NCBI RefSeq assembly: GCF_000185845.1
Contig: NZ_GL629647.1
Coordinates: forward strand, 2,766,514 to 2,788,092
Direction of reading: 5' to 3'
Origin: Segatella salivae DSM 15606
Lineage (GTDB): Bacteria > Bacteroidota > Bacteroidia > Bacteroidales > Bacteroidaceae
DNA: 21,579 bases
Shown here in pieces: positions 16,852 through 21,579 of the stretch (the first letter of the stretch is position 1; the number at the start of each line of letters is the position of its first letter). The notes below the pieces were generated by a model. It worked only from the letters and a program-made list of their open reading frames with translations. It had not been told where the DNA came from and made no database searches. A program made the position numbers and the translations under genes.

Positions 16852-18093
16852 TTATTCCATGTTGTCAGTTTGAGGTTTGAGGAACCGCAGTTGCACAAAG
16901 AGTGCCAAGGCAACGATGGCTCCCAAGAGGGCGAAACCAAAGCCAAGCTTATTTCCATCGGTCCATTTCCCAAGCATTTGGGTTACCAATGCGCCAGCAA
17001 AAACCCCTGTCATGTTCATGATTCCATACGCTGTGGCGCGCTGTCTTGACGGAATAAATTGGCAAAGAATAGGCATGTTGTTGGCATCAAACATGCCAAA
17101 GCCTATGCCAAAGAGTAGGCCTGCGCCTACAATGGCAGGCAAGTTATGACCAAATCCTAATAATACTAAGGCTGGAATTGTTAGTCCTAAACCAATAGCA
17201 CTGGTGTAAACGCGTCCTTTGAGATTACGTTTTACCCAACGGTCAGACAAATATCCGCCCATGATTACGCCCAAGAACGAAGATGCAGCGATTGTAATTG
17301 TGGATATAGGGCCTGCTTCTTGCATCGGAATTCCTAAGTTTTGAGCAAACAAAGTGGGCAGCCAGTTCTTTGTAGCCCAGCCTGGTAAGCTCGGAACGGC
17401 AAAGAAAAAGAGAATAATCCAAAACACCCAATTAGATAATACCGCACTAAATCCGTGCCATATAGTGGCTTTTGATGTTGTCGATGCTGTACTTTCGTGC
17501 TTCAAACCATTGCGAAGTGGTTTCTCATATAGCAGGATTGCCAGAACAATGGCATAGACTATACCAATGATTCCGAACCAAAAGAAGGCGGCTTTCCAAG
17601 TTAACATGGCCGCAACAACAGCGCCGAAACCTCCTATTGCCTGTCCCATATAGATACCTGTCATGTGGATTCCTATCGCCATTGAACGGCTTTTGCCTTC
17701 ATGCCAGTCTGCCAATAGCGACAAAGCTGATGGAATATACAATGCCTCGCTTATGCCCATGAGACCTCGAAGATAATATAATTGGTCGAAACTTGTGGCA
17801 TATCCCATGGCCAAAGTTACCGAAGACCACACAAACAAGCTACCCACCACAAGCCATTTGCGGTCAAGACGATCGGCAACCATCCCTGCAAAAGGCGACA
17901 CAAGGCCATAAACCCAGAGGAAAACCGCCATCAATGCGCCGAAGGCTTCAGCCTGATTGAGTTCATGAATGTCTGCTTTCATTGATGCTTGCATGGTAGA
18001 AAGCATCTGACGATCCATGTAATTGAGGAGGGCAACAACCCATAACAGGGCTACAACTGCCCAGGGATAGTATTTCTTTTCAATGATTTTCAT
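16852..18093 (-). CDS. nanT: MFS sialic acid transporter, NanT-like
   Basis: This 413-residue inner-membrane protein has about 12 hydrophobic segments. It starts with a first helix ending LLNYMDRQML, typical of the anion:cation/sialate symporter branch of the major facilitator superfamily, and has an MFS motif A-like loop (GMVADRLDRKW) between helices 2 and 3. A longer hydrophilic loop (GLKHESTASTTSKATIWHG) separates the two six-helix halves. Placed between the mutarotase and the lyase, it is best read as the proton-coupled Neu5Ac importer, as NanT is in Bacteroides and Tannerella. The substrate is inferred from the operon, since MFS specificity cannot be read from the sequence. It begins 10 bp after the mutarotase stop. 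Confidence 0.88.
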   Translation of the reverse strand: MKIIEKKYYPWAVVALLWVVALLNYMDRQMLSTMQASMKADIHELNQAEAFGALMAVFLWVYGLVSPFAGMVADRLDRKWLVVGSLFVWSSVTLAMGYATSFDQLYYLRGLMGISEALYIPSALSLLADWHEGKSRSMAIGIHMTGIYMGQAIGGFGAVVAAMLTWKAAFFWFGIIGIVYAIVLAILLYEKPLRNGLKHESTASTTSKATIWHGFSAVLSNWVFWIILFFFAVPSLPGWATKNWLPTLFAQNLGIPMQEAGPISTITIAASSFLGVIMGGYLSDRWVKRNLKGRVYTSAIGLGLTIPALVLLGFGHNLPAIVGAGLLFGIGFGMFDANNMPILCQFIPSRQRATAYGIMNMTGVFAGALVTQMLGKWTDGNKLGFGFALLGAIVALALFVQLRFLKPQTDNME

Positions 18094-18103
18094 GTGGAAT
18101 TGG

Positions 18104-19186
18104 TTACTTAAAGGTTAGTCGATAGATATCAGGCGTACGCACACCAGGTTTCAATTCGCCTCCAATGACATAGATGTCGTTGCCATGTTTGGCTAATGTT
18201 GTTCCTGCACGTGCAGCAATCTTTTCGGTGCCAGCTATCTTCCAAGCTCCATTTTCATATATACAAATAAAGGGATTGAAACGATACCATTCAGCCGGAT
18301 GTGTCATATAGCCTGGTTTGGGGTGGTTTACGGCATCTAAAAAGATATCTTTGTTCACGCCGCCAACAGCCACAAAGGTTTGTGGAGTGAGACTGATAGC
18401 TGCAGCTCCTCCTAAGAAAATATCTTCGCCATCATTGTTTTTAGGTGGTGCAAGCGCTGTTGTTGGCTTGCCTAAGCATTGACCAGAGAGATAGAGTTCG
18501 CAGTCTTCGGTTGCTGTTTTGGCTGTACAGCCGCCCCATTGGCAATAGTTTCCTTCAACAAACACACCTACGGGCTGACTCAATTTCTTGGGTGTGAGTG
18601 GATGAAGTGTTTCCCATCCATCTTCAAGTTGATTGAGTTTGAGGGCGAACGTTTGCAAACCATTGCTTACAACAACTTGATTTCCATCGCAAGCACCAGC
18701 AAAATTATCCATTTTTACAGGCAATGACGGATATTGTTTCAGTGTGGCTTTACCATCTTTCAAGATGATCTCAAACGCAGAATCAAAGCTTTCATTAAGA
18801 TTATTGCCACCAATACAAAGCAAACCACTTGGGAGAGGAATGCTCACACCATAGGCGCAAGGTTGTGGAAGCTTTCCAACAAGTGTCCATTTCAGTTGGT
18901 TCTCGCATGTGATTTCTGCAGCATAAATGCCTTGATAATAACGTTTCAGACCACCTTCTGCCGCGGGCTTCTCTGGAAAGTTACATCCCCCAGCCATTAA
19001 AAGCATATTGTCGACAGTGCCAGCAAAGCAGGCTGACACTCCTTTTTCTATTCCAGCTTCGTCTGATGGAAAGCCCTTCACATATTCAACGCGTGCTAAG
19101 TGCAACGATTGTGCATGCAGCTTAGTTTCTTTTATGAATGGATTCATCACAAGATATAAGATTAATAATATTCGAATTGACTTCAT
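18104..19186 (-). CDS. nanM: Cyclically permuted N-acetylneuraminate mutarotase (NanM-like, Kelch propeller)
   Basis: This 360-residue secreted protein has a signal peptide (about 1-26, ending LHAQS) and Kelch-type beta-propeller strands: MLLMAGGCNFPEK, GLLCIGGNNLNES, FVAVGGVNKDIFLDAVN and IYVIGGELKPGVRTPDIY. The order of blades fits the cyclically permuted mutarotase family related to E. coli NanM (YjhT). It would speed conversion of alpha-Neu5Ac, released by sialidases, to the beta anomer in the periplasm before transport. Its ATG overlaps the stop of the esterase gene by 4 bp (ATGA), and the transporter follows 10 bp later, so it sits firmly in the operon. No missing conserved element is apparent. 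Confidence 0.9.
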   Translation of the reverse strand: MKSIRILLILYLVMNPFIKETKLHAQSLHLARVEYVKGFPSDEAGIEKGVSACFAGTVDNMLLMAGGCNFPEKPAAEGGLKRYYQGIYAAEITCENQLKWTLVGKLPQPCAYGVSIPLPSGLLCIGGNNLNESFDSAFEIILKDGKATLKQYPSLPVKMDNFAGACDGNQVVVSNGLQTFALKLNQLEDGWETLHPLTPKKLSQPVGVFVEGNYCQWGGCTAKTATEDCELYLSGQCLGKPTTALAPPKNNDGEDIFLGGAAAISLTPQTFVAVGGVNKDIFLDAVNHPKPGYMTHPAEWYRFNPFICIYENGAWKIAGTEKIAARAGTTLAKHGNDIYVIGGELKPGVRTPDIYRLTFK

Positions 19187-21267
19187 TGAGCTATCTTTTT
19201 CTTAAATGTACTGCAGGGGAGTGAGGCAGAATTGATGAGGTTTGCACGCGTAAAGGGCTGCCAACCATAGCGAACAGCTCGCGGATTTGGCACTTTATCA
19301 CTGCTGACAATTACGCTTTCACCTTCTATTTCGGCCTTTGCTGCATAATAAACTCCGTCTTCTCCTGCTACTTCAAAACCTTGAACAGCACCTTCTTTGG
19401 CTTGTAACCCATGCGCATTCTCAAAATAAAGGTAGACCAGATTATCTACAGCACGGGCCTTTATGCATGTAGGTCCTTCGGAAACAAGATGATAATCGTA
19501 GACATGATGCAAGACTTGAAGCGCCAAACGCTCGCCGACAGGCTGTTTGTTTCGGTAATGTACGTCTAAAGAATCGCCGAGATCGCTGGTCACAGTGAGC
19601 CACGTTTCGGGAAGTTTTGCAGATAACCGCTGTTGAGAATCACGGAACTCAGGCCATGACGGGCGGTTAAGACTTGACAATTGTACGACAAGGAATGGAA
19701 GCTTTTGGCAGTGGAAGAAGTGTCTCCAGCTTTTCTCCAAGAGGCGAAATAAGCGTGCATGAAGTTCGATGTTGTGGGCATTAGACTCTCCTTGATACCA
19801 AGCCACGCCGCGAATGGCATAATCTTTTAATGGCAACATGGCTGCTTCAAACATATAACACGGCTCATAAGGGTGGCGTTGTAAGGCTGTTTTTGGAGCA
19901 AGGGCAATGTTCTGAAGTGCTCGTTGACGTGCCCAGGGCTGCCCAAAGTCGCCATGATACCAGTCATAAAGGATGGAAGGGTACTGCCATTCGAGGGTAT
20001 TTCGGTCTATCCATGATTCAGTTGTGGTGCCACCCACGGCATTACAGATGATGCCTACGGGCACTTTGAGACTGTCTGCCAATGCTTTTCCAAAATGATA
20101 TGCCACTGCAGAAAAGTTTTTAATGGTGTTTTCATTGGCCGTTTCCCATGTGTTTCCTCCCATGAGTGCCAATTTGTTGACGGCTTCGAGGGTTGTTTCA
20201 TCCCATTTCTCGGCATTCGTTGGGAAGCGAGTATACATGTTAAAGAGGTGGAGTAGGGGTTGCTTGGCAGTGGTGGCAAGGTCTTCGTGGGCTGAAGTCG
20301 ACTGACTGACGGGAAATTCCATATTAGATTGTCCTGAACATAACCACACCTCACCAATATAAATGTGGCGAATCGTGCGTTGTTGGGCTTTTGTTGCGAT
20401 GTGAACCTCATAAGGTCCGCCTGCCTCCATCGCCGGAAAACTTACCTCCCACTGGCCGTTTGTCTTGACTTTTGTCGTTTCTTTTTTGCCCAGGAATGTC
20501 ACCTTAACTTGTTCTCCGGCATTGGCGGTTCCACGAAATACGATGGGTTCGCGTCGCTGCATCACCATTTCATCGGCATAAAGCGGTGACATTTTCAGTC
20601 CACCATAGTCACCTGTGAGTGCAGAACGAATCGTTTGTGCCATGATTTCAGCACCTTCAGCATTCGGATGAAGTGCATCGGTGAAGAGGTTGGGGCGAGA
20701 ATAGAGGGGTGTATGTAGGTCGATGAGTTCAACATGATTAGCCTTTGCAATGTCGCGGATATGTTGTTGGATTGCTGCATGCCAATCGCGAGTGCCACTT
20801 TCAAATTGAGGATGCGTGTGAAAGATAGGCGTCATGAGGCAAATCCAAATCTTGGCCTTGGGATTTTCCTTTCGAAAGGCATTAATAAGTAGCTGATAAT
20901 CGCGGTTGAAATGTTGATTGTAGTTGGGCCAGTTGCGTGGGTCGGTGTCGTTAAGACCTAAGTGGATGACAACCCAATCAGGCTTAAATGCCAATGCTTC
21001 CTTATATTCCGTTTGTTGGATATAAGGCCTATGTCCTTCGGTTAGCAGCGTTGTACCCGAATGTCCGAAGTTCCTAACATCATAGTTCGTGCCGAGTAAA
21101 CGTTGCAGTACGGCTGGATAACACGTTTGCTCGCGATTGTTGAGGCCGTAACCAAAGGTGACGCTATTGCCAACGCATGCCACTTTAACTTTGTCTTTTG
21201 CCGTACTTGCTAATGCAAGAAATAGCAAAAGAACCACGATTAATCTTTTCTCGATGCAAATATTCAT
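19183..21267 (-). CDS. nanS: Two-module sialate O-acetylesterase (SGNH + SASA domains)
   Basis: This 694-residue exported enzyme has a signal peptide (about 1-23). The first module is an SGNH/GDSL hydrolase with all blocks visible: VGNSVTFG (S35 nucleophile), NFGHSG (G68), HLGLND (N106) and DALHPN (D197, H200). The second is a sialate O-acetylesterase (SASA) module opened by GEVWLCSGQSNMEF (S314) and including AWYQGESNAH and a late DVHYRNK segment. It would remove acetyl groups from O-acetylated sialic acids so that lyase and transport can proceed. A similar two-domain layout is known for the Tannerella forsythia NanS type. It is the first gene of the nan operon, about 30 bases behind a strong promoter match, and overlaps the mutarotase gene by 4 bp. 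Which module acts on which acetyl position cannot be read here. Confidence 0.9.
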   Translation of the reverse strand: MNICIEKRLIVVLLLFLALASTAKDKVKVACVGNSVTFGYGLNNREQTCYPAVLQRLLGTNYDVRNFGHSGTTLLTEGHRPYIQQTEYKEALAFKPDWVVIHLGLNDTDPRNWPNYNQHFNRDYQLLINAFRKENPKAKIWICLMTPIFHTHPQFESGTRDWHAAIQQHIRDIAKANHVELIDLHTPLYSRPNLFTDALHPNAEGAEIMAQTIRSALTGDYGGLKMSPLYADEMVMQRREPIVFRGTANAGEQVKVTFLGKKETTKVKTNGQWEVSFPAMEAGGPYEVHIATKAQQRTIRHIYIGEVWLCSGQSNMEFPVSQSTSAHEDLATTAKQPLLHLFNMYTRFPTNAEKWDETTLEAVNKLALMGGNTWETANENTIKNFSAVAYHFGKALADSLKVPVGIICNAVGGTTTESWIDRNTLEWQYPSILYDWYHGDFGQPWARQRALQNIALAPKTALQRHPYEPCYMFEAAMLPLKDYAIRGVAWYQGESNAHNIELHARLFRLLEKSWRHFFHCQKLPFLVVQLSSLNRPSWPEFRDSQQRLSAKLPETWLTVTSDLGDSLDVHYRNKQPVGERLALQVLHHVYDYHLVSEGPTCIKARAVDNLVYLYFENAHGLQAKEGAVQGFEVAGEDGVYYAAKAEIEGESVIVSSDKVPNPRAVRYGWQPFTRANLINSASLPCSTFKKKIAQ

Positions 21268-21303
21268 TAGGTTAGTTATTGTCCTTCTAATAGTTTATGA
21301 CCA

Positions 21304-21335
21304 CAAAAATACTACAAATCTAAAAGATAAGCAAA
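21304..21335 (-). promoter_or_regulatory. Promoter of the sialic acid (nan) operon
   Basis: On the minus strand TTTG (21335-21332), 20 bases, then TATTTTTG (21311-21304) match the Bacteroidota consensus exactly. Transcription would begin near 21298, leaving a leader of about 30 bases to the ATG at 21267. A second -7-like TAGATTTG (21322-21315) overlaps but has no partner -33 element. Confidence 0.75.
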
Positions 21336-21509
21336 GATTCATATCCCTTTTTATGCGATCTTATTTCGTGCAATAATTCATTCGGTCAGATAAAATCATA
21401 AAGCAGACATCTCCGTTTCCCTTGATAAATGTAAGAAACTTTAAGCCTGCTGCTCATCCTTAAAATAGATTTACCAAGTTTAATATGTTCATTAACGCGA
21501 CTTACCCTT

Positions 21510-21568
21510 TTCTGAACGTTTCAGAAGAACCTAAAATCAGAAAATCATGCTTCTGAACATTTCAGAAG
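21510..21568. repeat. Pair of near-identical palindromes upstream of the nan operon
   Basis: TTCTGAA-CGT-TTCAGAA (21510-21526) and TTCTGAA-CAT-TTCAGAA (21551-21567; the arms extend to 8 bp at 21550-21568) are inverted repeats with 3-base centres. They sit 41 bp apart, close to four helical turns. They could be operators for a dimeric regulator or members of a small palindromic repeat family. From 21336 to 21509 I see no gene or other clear structure. Confidence 0.6.
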
Positions 21569-21579
21569 ACTCAAAAAAA

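Noticed and set aside
16776..16973. N-terminal extension of the sialic acid lyase by 66 residues
   Set aside because: It overlaps the end of the transporter gene in another frame and has no lyase-like sequence. The family start at 16775 gives the normal length.
20055..20411. 118-codon open frame inside the esterase gene
   Set aside because: It is another frame of the well-supported esterase gene on the same strand, without recognisable features.

Overview
The window looks like a chromosomal segment of a Bacteroidota bacterium, most likely Prevotella-like. It has a SusC/SusD-type outer-membrane transport operon, many lipoprotein signal peptides, very few Shine-Dalgarno sequences, and several matches to the Bacteroidota promoter consensus TTTG-N19-21-TAnnTTTG. 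The species assignment is inference from gene content; no rRNA or tRNA gene is present.

Left (19-8312, + strand): a tight five-gene operon. It encodes a SusC-type TonB-dependent transporter, a SusD-type lipoprotein, an HExxH zinc metallohydrolase lipoprotein, a DUF4302 lipoprotein and a lipoprotein with two BACON-like domains. A strong hairpin/T-tract terminator ends it. No glycoside hydrolase is present, so the cargo is not obviously a glycan.

Middle (8459-14449): a lone unrecognised cytoplasmic protein (minus) with its own promoter; about 1.4 kb without a convincing gene; an SDR-type NAD-dependent epimerase/dehydratase (plus) behind a perfect promoter match; and, convergent with it, a secreted helix-hairpin-helix protein with a probable beta-rich body. 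The gene-poor stretch (about 10.1-11.2 kb) is the most unusual part. It holds nine copies of a 17-bp imperfect palindrome in both orientations. Pairs of these flank a GC-rich hairpin with a conserved T.T mismatch. Copies differ by paired, compensatory changes, so the folded form appears to be what is conserved.

Right (14655-21335, minus strand): a five-gene sialic acid operon in the order sialate O-acetylesterase, NanM-like mutarotase, NanT-like MFS transporter, N-acetylneuraminate lyase, N-acylglucosamine 2-epimerase. Together these would remove O-acetyl groups in the periplasm, equilibrate the anomers, import Neu5Ac, cleave it to ManNAc and pyruvate, and epimerise ManNAc to GlcNAc. The sialidase (nanH) and the dedicated outer-membrane pair (nanO/nanU) found with such operons in relatives are absent from the window. 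A perfect promoter match lies upstream, and two hairpins lie downstream. The far right end carries two near-identical palindromes 41 bp apart, possibly operators or a small repeat family.
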